From assembly GCA_003439945.1 (NCBI GenBank), contig QVRM01003901.1, forward strand, positions 1,348,501 through 1,412,500: 64,000 nt of DNA, read 5' to 3'. A model generated the notes under the pieces. That model saw only the letters and a program-made list of their open reading frames with translations. It made no database searches and was not told where the DNA came from. The stretch is from Dermanyssus gallinae. Taxonomy: Eukaryota; Arthropoda; Arachnida; Mesostigmata; Dermanyssidae. Shown one piece after another: positions 51,941 through 63,614 of the stretch; positions within the stretch are counted from its first letter, which is position 1, and each line of letters begins with the position of its first letter. The translations under genes were made by a program, and so were the position numbers.

Positions 51941-54180
51941 CTAAGTAAACTAGTTTGCAAGGATATACAAGGATATAAAAGGATATACAAACATGTAGAC
52001 CAATGCAACGTTTTTGACAAATCTGAATGAATACCATCCTCATTCTAAAACTGAGTATTGCCCTGCTGCTAAATTATTTTGCTGGAAAAAGCTCCATCAA
52101 GTCCAGAATGAAGTCGCGATGACGATGTCAGCATTTTGACGCCATCGCGCTACGACGAATCTGTCTAACTTATTCCGAGTTTCTAGAGGAGTGCTCGGCG
52201 TATAATTTGCCTCTAACAGATAATCCAACTGTCAGCGGTATCGAATCACGGATTTTTTTATGGCGCATGCGTCGATGGACCTCGGAGAGCAACTACAATA
52301 TCAAAGTGATTCTAATTGTGTTTCGACTGCAAATTAATTATTTTTACTTTTGTCACCAATTTACTACGGTCCTAAGGAAAATTACCGCAAATTTTACGCA
52401 AATTGCGTGGGTTGTTCGCCGCAAAAAAATACATTCTGTCTCAAACCCTAGACTTCATAACACTGAGCAAACGCTCCCTACTAGTAGGATTATTTGCACG
52501 AGGACTTGTTTCGCGTAACCCTATTCACTCGAACTGTATTTGTTTCGTTCTCAATGTAAAAAAAGGGACAAGCCGTTATATGAGAGTAAATATCAATTCA
52601 CTGAAACAAATTTTATCATGAATTTAAGAGCTGTCACAAGTATTCAAAAAATCGATCGAGAAGAAACTACTTTAAAGGGGACAAAAAGGAGATCCTTCGT
52701 TTGAAGGATTTAGCTCAATTTATTTGCACGTGAAGATAAGTCCTGAAACTCTTTAAGTAACCCTCGTGATATAGATTGCGCGTCCAGGAAATTATACTGC
52801 GTTTTCGCAATCGGTTAGCACAGCGTCAGATTATAACGTTAAAATGGTCAGTACGAACACCCACTGAATTCACAGAATTAAATGGCCCTAAATGTATAAG
52901 TTAATAATAACGTTTACTATCCGGACGATTTCGGATATCTTATGCCAGTTTTTTTTTCAATCCAAGCGTCTGGTATTATCTCCCTCCCTGTGGCTACTTG
53001 AAGAATTGCTTGAAGGAGTTTAAAATTTTCAATATTTGTCAGTTAAAATCAAACAAATTGGATCTGAGCAAGCAATCTTTTCATTTGCTTGTATTAAATT
53101 CAGTTATTAGCCAACCAAAAAAATAACGCGTTTGATGCATCTCCTAATGTTTGCGTGAAATTGATTTTTAGATATACGTGAGGTATATCGCTCTGCGGAT
53201 TTAACACCTCCATTTCAGAGGAGTTACGTACGTGTTATTTAGAGTAAACACACGAACGGCAATGAAATGGACAAAAATAAATAACTCTCTTCAATCATCA
53301 AACAATAGGGCACCGTGTTCCTTCAGATACCACCATTCTCCAGGCCTTCATGGATATGCTGACCACGTTCCTCTGAGCCACATTCTCATCAAAGTTATGT
53401 AATGACTTTACAAGTATTCCTAGCAGCGGTCAAACACTGTAACGGAAAACTTAGGTGCCTTCATCTGACGCATGAGTGAAATAAAACCAGCCCTCCGATA
53501 AGTAGTTTGATTCAGACTCTCTGAAGTATACTAAACATGTAGGTTACTCTTGCAGCAAATTCGATTAGTCGCTCATTTATATTTTGTGCAGCAAAAATAA
53601 TATTCATATTAGGAAATACTGTATACTTTTAGATACCGATAATCATACTTTGCACACACGTTTCTTCAATGAAAAATTGGGTCCGTGAGTAGAAACACAA
53701 TGACTAAGGATTTCAACTTTTTTGTCACCGCTCATTCGATTTTGAAATACGTTGCTTGTTTTAACTTGTTATTGTGCCAGTTTATTTCTTGGAATTGCAT
53801 ACTAAGAAATTGTCCAGCTCTCTCCTACTGACACAAAATACCAAGATAATAGCAATTGCTCTTTTAGAAAAGATGGATAGGGCTCAGCACAAAGCTATGC
53901 TGTTATGCATCCAACTTAACGAAATATGCACAGAAGAACTCCTATCAGCAGTTTTACACAGCTGGTGTGAAAATTGCTTTTCCGTATCATGCAACAAATA
54001 AACGTTCGCTACTTAACAGCTTAATACAACTATGCTCACAATACACGACTTCACAAGTCAAATCCATGTTATATAAGACAACGTACATTAAATTGGTAAA
54101 ATTGAAACTTTGGAAATATTTTGTAGTTACGGACGAGCCTTTGTCTATGTTTAGTTATGTCATACAACGTAATATTTGCA
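49600..54180. other. Anonymous DNA, nothing recognised
   Basis: Open frames up to 119 codons on both strands show no domain. Only a (TA)n run at 51910-51935 stands out. Confidence 0.4.
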
Positions 54181-54185
54181 TAACT

Positions 54186-54220
54186 AAATGTATTTGGATT
54201 TTCTGAATCCAAATACATTT
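54186..54220. repeat. Perfect 15-bp hairpin
   Basis: Arms 54186-54200 and 54206-54220 are exact reverse complements around a 5-base loop (TTCTG). The AT-rich stem could be a recombination-made inverted duplication. No flanking poly-U or gene suggests a function. Confidence 0.85.
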
Positions 54221-54229
54221 TGCACCGAC

Positions 54230-56600
54230 ACTACATCGAAGAACTGATAAGATCTTGCAACGCTCTTACAAACAGAGTATTAAGATATTTCGAGGCTTGA
54301 TAAACTGGCGTGACGAAAGAACTAGCCGGATGCAAGATATTGATGCCAACTTTAAAGGATAGTTATAGTAATAACGCAACAAAACACACTAGACTGAGCT
54401 ATAAAGCGCATCCAGCGTTAACTCGCATTGCTCGCGCAGTCAGGCGAAGCGAGGGACTTCCTCGCGCGAGGTCAACAACAGCCCGTCAAGTGCAGATCAA
54501 TCAGGTCGCTAAGGGAAAACATTCATTTCCTTTGTCTTGCCTCTGTGAACAGATAATCTTGGTCGCTGTACAAAAAGCGCTTTTTTAATATTATAATCAA
54601 TTTTCTGCTTCTGCCCTCTAAGTGGTTTCAAACTTTTTTCCAGTTTTTACGTTTTCACTTTATATCAATTACTTAAGCAATAATAAATGACTGATATCAA
54701 ACATTACATTTATGTATTTAAGTTGCTAAATTATAACCTTGCATTACATAAGATAAATAAGAATGGAACGAACTTTAACCAGGAGTGTTATCACCTTTAG
54801 ACAAATCACCGGGTTCGATTAGGTTTACGATACTTACACCACCACAAAAGAGCAGAACATACGCTCTTTTTCATGATGTTAGCAACAAGTGTCACATGCC
54901 CTCTTGCACGACGCCCACAGCTGGAACATCATGAATAATTTTGCCGCGACCATCATTAAACGGTAAGATTTGGTACGGACGGTAATGTGCGCTTTGCCCA
55001 CGCAACCCTAAGAGAGAAGTAGGGGTTAAAGAAGTATTAAATAACCGTTCTAGCTCCTTGTCTCTTCTAAGGGTCATTTAGGTGAGAGCCAAAAGCATCG
55101 GTATCGATGACAGAAGACTACTGGTTCCGGATGTGCGTAAAAGCATTTCTCCCTCCCATTAAAAAACGGAGGCTGTGCAGTCTCAAATGTACGTTCTACT
55201 GTATGCCGTCGATGTGTGTAGGTCATACTAATATGGCTCGCCTTAAGAAGTACGAAACTCTTTATCCGCAGAGTTGAACGCTACCTCAAATCAGTCTCGT
55301 AAGCAACCGGCCTTACTGCAGCTGTAGGTTTCAGGGTCTATGAAAAATATTTTGAGGCTTTATTCTCAACAGCAAGAGACGACTTTGAGAGGGCGAGACC
55401 GTTGGATTTGGACTTTTGGACAAACATATTACATATAATTAGTATTACAATAAACTAACCAGCCCTATACTGTAATCAACACTCCAGTGCAAGCATCCGT
55501 ATTTGTGTGCAACTTCGAAATAGTTAGATGTTCCTTCTAATTGCCAATCTATGTTCATTGAGTTAGCTTCGAGGGAGTGTTACTTAAGACTTATCATGTA
55601 TGATGATGTTGCCGGCGAAAACTTCTCTTAAATGTATTTCTTATGATCATTAGGAAATATTACTCCATCGTGCCAGCACGATGATATCCTCATAGCTTGT
55701 TTTAGCACAGCATAACTACGTTTGAACGGTGCTAGAGCAGGACGATCAAGAGCACTGCTTGTAATATTAGTAAGTGTTGTTCATACGCACCTATCAAAGC
55801 ATTTTCTCTGTATAAGCACATCACTGGCGCGGAGCGCCTCATCACGGAGAACCAAGTAAGACATTAGTAACGCAACTCCTCTAAAAAGCAACTTTGTTTC
55901 ACATTGTGTTGAAACTAATTCAGTAAATAGTGAGCCCCATATCATCGCAGCAAATATTCACCCAGTAGGGGAAATAATTCCGAACCATTTTATGAAGAAT
56001 TTCTTTATTGGCCTATTGATAATAAAGAGTGCCATCCACTAACCTTACGCAATTCAGCGTCGGTAGGGCGAACGTGCATGACCAAAGTGGACTTGTACAA
56101 TGAAACAGTTCCGAACAGTAATTTATTTTCCCAGACCAAATTGATTAGCTGACTGGATGCGATTTGTCAACGTTTCTTAATCAAACTGCCGCACTAGATG
56201 TTGCCAATATAGTGATATAATTCGAATATGATAATTCAACCAACTTGTCTATTTGGTTTCGCCTTCGATGAATATTACCCTACTTAATCCTGCTCCAACA
56301 GAGACGCAAGATTACCGAGACGAAAATCAGTACATCCAATTGTGTCATGCTTATACATGTACAATTTATGCTCTACCAAAACATGCAGCCTTGGCTGATC
56401 CATTGAAACAAATTCGTAAAGATACAGGTGTTATTACTGCTATTATTATTATTATGGTTCGCATCGTTTTTATTACTATTATTACTACTCAATGATTAGG
56501 AAGAGCATCATCATTCCAGTTGCCCCCAACCAAGGAGCCAATACAAATGTCGTTGGTTAGGTGCAAATCTGCAGAGCGCCAATTGAGCTCCATTAATCGA
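54230..56600. other. Anonymous DNA
   Basis: No gene or element is recognised. A 61-codon minus-strand frame (54892-55077) and an 80-codon plus-strand frame (56253-56495) have no domain. Confidence 0.35.
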
Positions 56601-56609
56601 GGCGTTTAC

Positions 56610-56800
56610 AAAACGGCCCACCCCAACTTCTTGACGATGATCTCAGTCCGGCGGAAGAACAGAAGAACCAGCTAAGTACACTTTTGCCAGCAACCAGTGT
56701 GCTTCAGAAATCAGGCTTGAATACAGCGGCAACGACACACGATGTACGGCCCATGATCTGGCAGGTCTACGTGTCTATGAACATCTGAATTTAAGCCGCG
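56610..56800 (+). pseudogene. Possible Ty3/gypsy-like Pol fragment
   Basis: The plus strand reads DDDLSPAEEQKNQLSTLLPA and, shortly after, SGLNTAATTHDVRPM. An LSPEE-type helix followed about 25-30 residues later by H-x-I-x-T-x-D-x-x-P is how the start of the reverse-transcriptase region of Ty3/gypsy elements usually looks. The match is short and partial; no protease, catalytic YxDD or LTR was found. Confidence 0.25.
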
Positions 56801-56946
56801 TCAAGAAAGCCGTCTGGCGTCTGGACACCACCTGCTTCTCTCGTGTCGTTTTCCTCTTCTCCACTACGACATGTATACATCTAGTACTGTAGTCACTACG
56901 ATTTGTCATTATCTAGAACTATTATTTACGTTTGCTATATACAAGC

Positions 56947-56952
56947 TTTATT
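56947..56952 (-). terminator. Candidate polyadenylation signal for cyclin B3
   Basis: An AATAAA hexamer on the minus strand about 150 bases after the cyclin B3 stop codon. Placement is plausible; use is inferred. Confidence 0.4.
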
Positions 56953-57099
56953 TACAATCATTGTGGCTGATGGGAAAAGGGCCGAATGAAGAGATCAATA
57001 AAACGTCTTTTTATGTGATGGTGGTAATTGTGGCGTCGACACTTCAACGTGCACCTTTTACCCACACGTCATGTACTTGGGGGAGTAGACTGTAGACTG

Positions 57100-57996
57100 T
57101 CATTCGACCGGAGGAAACTCCATTAGAGCCACCTGGTGGAATACTTCGTGCGAATACTTATCTAGAATGATTTTTGTGCCCGCTCGATCTTCCCTGCATG
57201 AGCTCTGTAAGTGATGAACGAGTTTGTTTAGTACGTTTCGTGTCGGTAAGAGGGCGCTCTTTTCATAGCCCGTGTAGTATGTGAGTGTGTCATTCCATTC
57301 CATCTTGAGGACATCGAGCGCTAACAGAAGAGACGCTGCTGCTAAATGGCTCTCACGCACGCCGACTAGCGAGTATTCCATCAACGAACACTCCAGAATG
57401 AAGCGCGCTAGCGTCATCTCTCGCATGTCCATATCGATGGAGCGACAAAATCTGCGCAGGAAAGAGTAGCTAAGCGGCATAGAAATTTCGAAATCGAGAG
57501 CAGCTAAGACCATCCGCTCCATCTCGATGAACTGGTTCTTTTCGTACGAGTTGTCGCAGATATACACAAACTCGTCTAGAGCAGGAGGAACGCGCTCATC
57601 CATTTTACTTGCAATCAGCATGGCGCATCCACCAAGCAGCTGTATTTGTGATTTGCGAATCGGCTGGCGAGAAAGGTACCGGTCAACAATCTTTACTCCC
57701 ATATATAGTGTTTCGTGATTGAGCTCGAAAATTTCCTGTACCTCAACCATCCAGTCAACCAGAAGGGCCCGATAGCTTGCCGACATCTCTTGCTGTTGGT
57801 GAATATATGGCGACACGACAAACCGCTTTTCTCGTTCTAGTAGATACATAAATGCGTCATGTGCATAATGGGCCTGACAATTAGGATCCTCAAGCACCTT
57901 GAGGTCCATGTCAGGAACACCCTCCGGAAGGTCGCTCTTCTTCACATAGTAGTCCAATGGCGTAACGCTACTGAGATCAACCATTACGTTGGTAAG
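57100..57996 (-). CDS. CycB3: Cyclin B3, exon 2 (cyclin boxes and C-terminus)
   Basis: This exon holds the last 298 residues of a G2/mitotic-specific cyclin B3, the regulatory subunit that binds CDK1. The acceptor TGGTATGGCAG at 57997 precedes LTNVMVDLSS; the stop is TGA at 57102-57100. In full-length numbering the cyclin N-box spans about residues 185-310 and includes YRALLVDWMVEVQEIF (210-225), the conserved R-x-L/I-L-x-DW signature. The C-box follows at about 311-410. LLIASK-like MLIASKMDERVPPALDEFVY and ICDNSYEKNQFIEMERMVL are typical of the B3 subtype, as are PLSYSFLRRFCR and YTGYEK. No frameshift or missing key residue is seen. An upstream in-frame methionine (58074) lies in the intron and is not the start. 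B3 is favoured over B1/B2 and A by the DERVPPALDEFVYICDN block. Confidence 0.95.
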   Translation of the reverse strand, partial: LTNVMVDLSSVTPLDYYVKKSDLPEGVPDMDLKVLEDPNCQAHYAHDAFMYLLEREKRFVVSPYIHQQQEMSASYRALLVDWMVEVQEIFELNHETLYMGVKIVDRYLSRQPIRKSQIQLLGGCAMLIASKMDERVPPALDEFVYICDNSYEKNQFIEMERMVLAALDFEISMPLSYSFLRRFCRSIDMDMREMTLARFILECSLMEYSLVGVRESHLAAASLLLALDVLKMEWNDTLTYYTGYEKSALLPTRNVLNKLVHHLQSSCREDRAGTKIILDKYSHEVFHQVALMEFPPVE

Positions 57997-58350
57997 CTGC
58001 CATACCAGAAAATAAACACAGAAAAGAAAATTTAGATCAATCATTATATTGTCTGAAAAGTTCCCGGAAAACACATATCCTCTCGATTTGGAAGCTAGTC
58101 CTATTGATCCACCGAATGCATATAGACAAAATAGTTACAACTAATTAGAACGGTGTCACACTTAACTTGAATTATCTTTCAGGAACACGTATACAATACA
58201 TATATGACCATGATAATTGTAGCACGCACCCCCTTATGTGATAATATTGGTGACTTTATGTTATGCTATGTTAAATGACAATAATTCTAAACTCAATATA
58301 GCGCCATAGCGTTAGTAACAACACTAAGCTACAATACAAACGGTACATAC
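57997..58350 (-). other. CycB3: Intron of cyclin B3, 354 bp
   Basis: Donor AAAAAGG followed by GTATGT at 58350; acceptor TTATTTTCTGGTATGGCAG ending at 57997. It interrupts the gene between codons 135 and 136 in phase 0, so the reading frame is unambiguous. Confidence 0.9.
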
Positions 58351-58755
58351 CCTTTTTCTCATTGCCTTCTTTGCAAGTTTCAGCGGACTTTTCGCGCATG
58401 ACTCGGCGCTCTCTGGAGCAGCAACAGCAACCGGCGTCGCATGATGGGTCTCTTTTAGGAGAAGGTCCTTGCGTGGCGCGTCGTTCTGGCCGTTGACCGC
58501 ACTGCAGTTGTTAGCGTTCTTCTCTTTGAGCGTGTTCCGAGTCGTGATAGCTGCTGTGGGCGCTTTGTTGCTGATAGACGTCAGCGCAGTGCGTTTGGCC
58601 GTTGATGCCACTGGGGCAGTTTCTTCGGCGCGTCGCTTCGACCCTCTGTACTGGCCGAGTGCAACATTGTCGGCGGGCGGGTCATTCTCAGAACAAACCT
58701 TCAATCCGGCGCCAATGCCCGCTACGACACCACGCGTAGTGGTGCGATTGGACAT
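58351..58755 (-). CDS. CycB3: Cyclin B3, exon 1 (regulatory N-terminus with destruction box)
   Basis: This exon codes the first 135 residues, ATG at 58755-58753, ending in phase 0 at AAAAAGG. The region is basic and unstructured, as in other B-type cyclins. A destruction box R-x-x-L-x-x-x-x-N is seen at residues 55-63 (RTALTSISN), the signal for ubiquitination by the anaphase-promoting complex. Basic clusters SKRRAEE (39-45) and KKAMRKR (129-135) could serve nuclear import. A KEN box is not present: residues 77-80 read KEKN. An in-frame ATG 15 codons upstream (58800) would add a hydrophobic leader unlike cyclins, so the downstream ATG, with A at -3, is preferred. Joined to exon 2 the protein is 433 residues, near the size of arthropod cyclin B3. 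Confidence 0.9.
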
Positions 58756-58809
58756 CTTCTGTAATATCCAGATGTTTCGACATGAAAACAAACACAACAC
58801 AAACCCTTA

Positions 58810-59500
58810 TCATTACAGTACGCTCATACTGGTAATCGTATAGCAAAACTTCAACTTGCTTGAGTGAATAAAATAGAGGCCAATGTAACTATATTAATAA
58901 TATCCTATAAAAGTTGTTAATGTGTGGCGGCGAAGCTCGGTTTTAGTGGTATGGCGAATACCGCTAGTATACACTATTAAATACACACACTGAACATCAT
59001 GTATATAATCAATAACGTGAATGCTGTCATCAAATTCATTGAAAACCAAGATCCATGCGCGTTGCCATCTTACTTTCACTTAAACGAGCTGTGGGAAATA
59101 CACTTAGAAACTTTCAATAAACTTCTCAGTAAGTTGTTGTGTTTCTAGATTTTAAAGCTGCTCTAATTCTACCACCTTTGAGACTAAACGTTTTCAGCAA
59201 AGATTGTTGCCGACGTTGTTAACGACGCGCGAATAGTTCTTTAACTTGTTCGACCTCAGAAGATTTGTCGCCCTCATCTGCCACCAGCCGCCTTACCACT
59301 GGCGCTAGTTGCATTATAGATCGATGTACGAAATGGTTGGGGTACGTTCAACAGGTTTGAAAGGATATCGTCGGCCCTCCATCGAATATGCTAGAATTCC
59401 ATATGCCCTTAATAAGGCATATTGAAACTCTAGCACGATTTCCACAAGAGCCCATAGTCAGTCGACACAATGGCAAACACCAACCTAAAACTAAAATGGG
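58810..59500. other. 5' flank of cyclin B3
   Basis: Upstream of the cyclin B3 start in its own sense. No second gene is recognised. It may hold the core promoter and non-coding first exon, but no site can be named. Confidence 0.35.
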
Positions 59501-59509
59501 TTTCGTTGT

Positions 59510-60870
59510 TTAGATAAATCAATGGTTTCAGTTCGAGTAGTTTGGTCTTGTCTGGCGGGCGGACGGACGGACGGACGGTCGTCAACTTGCAACAACTCAG
59601 CATAGCATATGCTGGCAGGCAGGTATCGACTCATCATCCAGCATAATGGTGGTGGTGGTGCTGCTGCTGCTGTTAATTGTATGCTGAGCAACTTCAGCAA
59701 CAGCGGAAGATGGTCAACAAACATCGACTACTTATCCCTTCTGTCTGTCATAGTTGATGTTGTCAGCAACTAAGAAGGCTGTCAACAATGTCGTGTTTAC
59801 TGCTGCTACTACGACTACTACGACTACTACGGCTGCTGCTGCTTCTGCCGTCTGTTGCCGGCGGTTTCCTAGACCGGCCACCAAGTATCCCACCGGTAAT
59901 AATTGCTGGTGCCACAGGTTGTTGCCCCGTGGAACGCAGGATTTTCTTCCCGTCGTTTAATACAGAGCGGCGGCAGCAGCAGTAGTAGTCTGCAAACTTG
60001 TATTGTGGCTCGTACATACATGCACGCAGTTCCGTGCGTACGTGCACATGCATGTAGCCACGAATTACTACTACTACTCCAACTATTAGCACAATCGGCA
60101 CGGCAATGTCTTCGGCAATCTCATCATCAACGCTATGATCAATGGCAAACCGCCTGCCCGCCAGCCGCAGCACCAGCAGCCGGGCAGCAAACCGCCTACT
60201 CACGTTTGCGGGCGCCGATTCGTCGAGCCTAAACTAACTACAATTCAATAAGTCACTGACTGACTGAATAAGCGAGTGGTCGGCCCTTGGCGCTATCTCG
60301 GATGGCGGTTATTAATGCTGTTGTTACCTGATCATCATCATCATCATCCTCATAATCATCAGGTAGCTGCCGCTGCGAACTCCAACGAACAGAGGCAGCG
60401 GCGGCGGCGGCGCCAGCAGCAACAACAACAACAGCAGCAGAGGAGAAGCGAACCGCCGAACCAACAACGGAAGAACGAGCGCAGCAGCAGCAGCAGCAAC
60501 AGCAACAACAACAGCAACAGCACCCGACACAGTAGCTATGGCGACACCAACGACGACACCGTCGACGACGACAACAACAACAACAGCCACCACCACCACC
60601 ATCACAAAGGGAACGGAGCGAGGAGAGCACATAAAGACAGAGAGACGACCGCCGAGATGAAGGCGGCGGCGGCCTGGCCCGGTCCGCGCCCGCTTCGCCG
60701 GTCGGTCGGTCGGTCGGTCGGTCGGTCGCTCCAACGACCGACGAACCGACCGGCGAGACAGAACAGGCAGAGGAGGCAGCAGGGGGAACGACGAGAGATG
60801 ACGGGGGGGGTTGGCGGGGGTTCAAACCTCAACGGACTTCAGTTTCGGCCTTTTTGACCGGGGGCTTTGA
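59510..60870. other. GC-rich, triplet-rich island upstream of cyclin B3
   Basis: Contains GGAC repeats (59559-59580), GGT/GCT triplets (59645-59675), ACTACG triplets (59800-59840), CAT/ATC triplets (60330-60360), GGC and CAG/CAA tracts (60395-60530) and a (GGTC)n run (60699-60729). Long overlapping frames (to 193 codons) are homopolymer-like on both strands. Position fits a promoter or 5' exon region for cyclin B3 or for a divergent gene. Neither is demonstrated. Confidence 0.4.
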
Positions 60871-60879
60871 ATTCTCACG

Positions 60880-62300
60880 AAGTGCGCGCGTCCATATCGC
60901 TCACACAAGCACAATTTGTAACTGATTATATATAAATAAGCACAGCACGCATACGAGCACGTAAGTGAGCAACAAATGTTGATACCTCCGACAAGATACC
61001 TTGCGTTAGGCAAATCTAACTTATTTAATTACACGGTATAAGCGATTATCTTATCGATCTCAAAAAATCTCTCAGCCCATCAGTACAACGTAAACTGCTC
61101 TGCCTTTGAAAAAAAATCAAGAATTTAGCTATATGGCACTGCATGCCGCCGAACCAAGCAGGCAACGACCGACCGTGTCAAAATCGCTGCTGTTGTTGTC
61201 AATCGGCGTCGCCAGCCGACTCATTGGTTCGTTACACCAATAATTTACACTACAATAACTAAACAAGATCGACACGAACTAAACTAATTGATAAAACGAT
61301 TATCGCCCGGCGTCGTGAAGGACGCATTCAAACACATTCAAACAGCGACGACGACCACGAACAAAAACGGACAACTCTCTCAATCAGTCCAGTTAGTGCT
61401 GATAAAGAAAACTTGGAATGACTCGAGATAATCTTACGGCGGATGAAGGCATGACGCCACAATGGAGAAAAACACTCCAATAGACATTGGACGCTTGCCG
61501 CATCGATTCAATGAAAACTCATCTTGAAACCACGTCAAGCGAGACTGCCTATAGAGTATGTCGCATCATCGCGGTTAGAACCAAAATTCATTATCAAAAG
61601 TTTGCCTAAGAAGAGGCAGAAAGACAAACGAGACATAAACACCGAACACAAATGCATTACCAATGGCATACATGGTTTTCAAATGCGGCATGGCGGGCCC
61701 TTATCGCGATCCGTTAATGTGTAAGATCGCAACCAGTCATCCTGGCAGTCCATTGCTTTCGTGGCACCTCTTCTTTTGTCTCTACTAGTAGGCTCATAGT
61801 GAACAAGTAACATCAAACCTATGATTCCACATCGGCATGGTAAATGCACAACCATACAAACCTTTAGCACACCAAAGCAGCGCAGATAAACCGTAAACTG
61901 TCTTCCACGAAATTGTTTCTATGTGTACCTGCCTATACAACAAGACATCAGAAACCAACCGTTTTCCGTTCGAATTTCGCGGCTTTCTTCTGCTTTGAAT
62001 GCAATTTCCTAATGTAAATCAGAGTTCTGTGGCGGCCGGTAGCCGGTAGGTGATTCGCGTTAAGATGAAACGAGCTTACTGCTTGCTGTTCAACATGACA
62101 TTCAGCTAGCTTCTAGAAAGAAGAGAACAAATGTAACATACCACTCGACAGTAGCAGCAACAGCAGCAGCACCACCACAGGCAGAACTAACGACCGAGTC
62201 AGCAACAGAGCGACCGACGTTCACCACAGTGTGATTGCGAGCTGCCGCTCTAAGTCACCTCACCTCAACTTCTCGATCAAACAAAGTGACTGGTTGAATT
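60880..62300. other. Anonymous DNA
   Basis: No gene or element is recognised. A short CAG-rich patch lies at about 62150-62175. Confidence 0.35.
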
Positions 62301-62316
62301 TCAAACTGTCGCCTCG

Positions 62317-62324
62317 TGACGTCA
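62317..62324. promoter_or_regulatory. Full palindromic CRE-like site
   Basis: TGACGTCA, the consensus for CREB/ATF bZIP factors, lies in GC-richer DNA. Function is inferred; one 8-mer can occur by chance. Confidence 0.35.
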
Positions 62325-62815
62325 CACCACCGAGCGTCGTCTGCTTATGCAGCGGAACATTTGAAACCTTGCCGGGCGGCTTCGATGGCTTGTTTACCGT
62401 TTAGGCTTTTCATTCTAGCCAGACACATGAGCACACAGAGCCAAAATATGCCAAAACAACTATTATGATGACCGGTAGTAGTAGTAGTAGAAAAAAAAAC
62501 TATAGCGCATAACAACGAATAACGTTGATCGATTGTGAGCCGATGACATGAAATGGTGGCAAGACCCGGCATTGAGATAACATACCGACAGGTGGCGCTA
62601 TGGTCGCATGCGGCACTACCAGCCAGCCATCCGCCTCCCCCATCAGCACTGCCAGTTCACTCCCACGACCTCCTCTGACACCATCTCGCTCTGGGGTAGC
62701 GGTACCACTTCTATCACAAGACAACAACGACTACGCGGTGTCCAGAAATCTCAAATCGAGACAAGACAGAAGGGCGCCCGGAAAAGAACTTATTGTACGT
62801 CTTCGTTTTGCTTAC

Positions 62816-62844
62816 CTCCGACGGCGACGAGACGGCCCAGCCAT
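62816..62844 (-). CDS. Candidate short first coding exon, product unknown
   Basis: The minus-strand CAGCCATGG is a good initiation context. It opens MAGPSRRRR plus two bases, ending at GGAG followed by GTAAGC, a strong donor. Only 29 coding bases are present, so this could be chance. No next exon was identified. Confidence 0.15.
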
Positions 62845-62989
62845 GGCTGGGGCGCAGGCTGAATGATTTCCACAACCGCACAATAAAAAAAAAAGAGAAG
62901 CAAAACAACTAATGACCATTTCAATCGTACTACGAGGATCAATAGGTCCAGTTCCGCCATAGCACTTGCTTAAAATAAAGTACCGAACA

Positions 62990-63470
62990 GCTAGCGGCAA
63001 AAGCATCGATAAAAGACTTGGGAGTTCTTACAAGTAATACGCTGAGCTACACACCACATGTTCTAGAGGTAGCTGTGTCAGCTAGTCGGAGAATTCACTG
63101 GATAATGCGATCCTTTGTCTTGAAAGACCCTAATTTGTATGTCAAACTTTATAAGCAATGTGTCCTACCTGTGATTGATTGTATATGCCTCTCCAGTAAG
63201 GAATCTAGGATTGAAACGTGATCGAAATTTGATAATGAAACTGCAGAAGAAGTTTTTAAAACGTGTTGCTTTTCGCTGTAATATGAGGACTTGTGACATA
63301 AAATGTGATGATATTGGTGTTGTTCTAGATGATATTGATAAGGCTACGTTTGTCTCTATTTGTAAATTCCCAGATCGAGCAAATAAATTCAACAAAATGT
63401 TTGCTTGGCGCAGTACCAGGAACGTAAATTACGCACAAGCAAATTGATCTATTCAAATAAAGCTCCCCTG
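62990..63470 (+). pseudogene. LINE reverse-transcriptase C-terminal fragment
   Basis: The plus strand reads LGVLTSNTLSYTPHVLEVAV (about 63015-63075), RIHWIMRSFVLKDPNLYVKL and YKQCVLPVID (to about 63180). A frameshift then leads to NLGLKRDRNLIMKLQKKFLK (63199-63260) and a C-terminal stretch ending with TGA at 63445-63447. The order LGV...H...A...R...F..KD..LY..LY...V.P..., then LQ-+F+-+, is the thumb region of CR1/Jockey-type LINEs. An AATAAA-rich segment (63456-63500) may be its 3' end. Confidence 0.65.
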
Positions 63471-63614
63471 CTAAAAGGTGTGTAAATAAATAAATATAAA
63501 GATAAAGTGTTCTTTGATTATTGCATAGACAGTGTAGTTAACAATCAAAAGAGTGTTGATATGTGTTCAGAAGTACATGGCGCGAGAGACGCGGCTATGA
63601 TGTATTTTCTAATT

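Noticed and set aside
55800..55852. Short plus-strand open stretch ending in ENQ before GTAAGA
   Set aside because: About 30 codons with a weak acceptor and no homology recognised.
60276..60857. 193- and 190-codon frames on opposite strands
   Set aside because: Homopolymer-like products of CAG/CAA and GGTC repeats.
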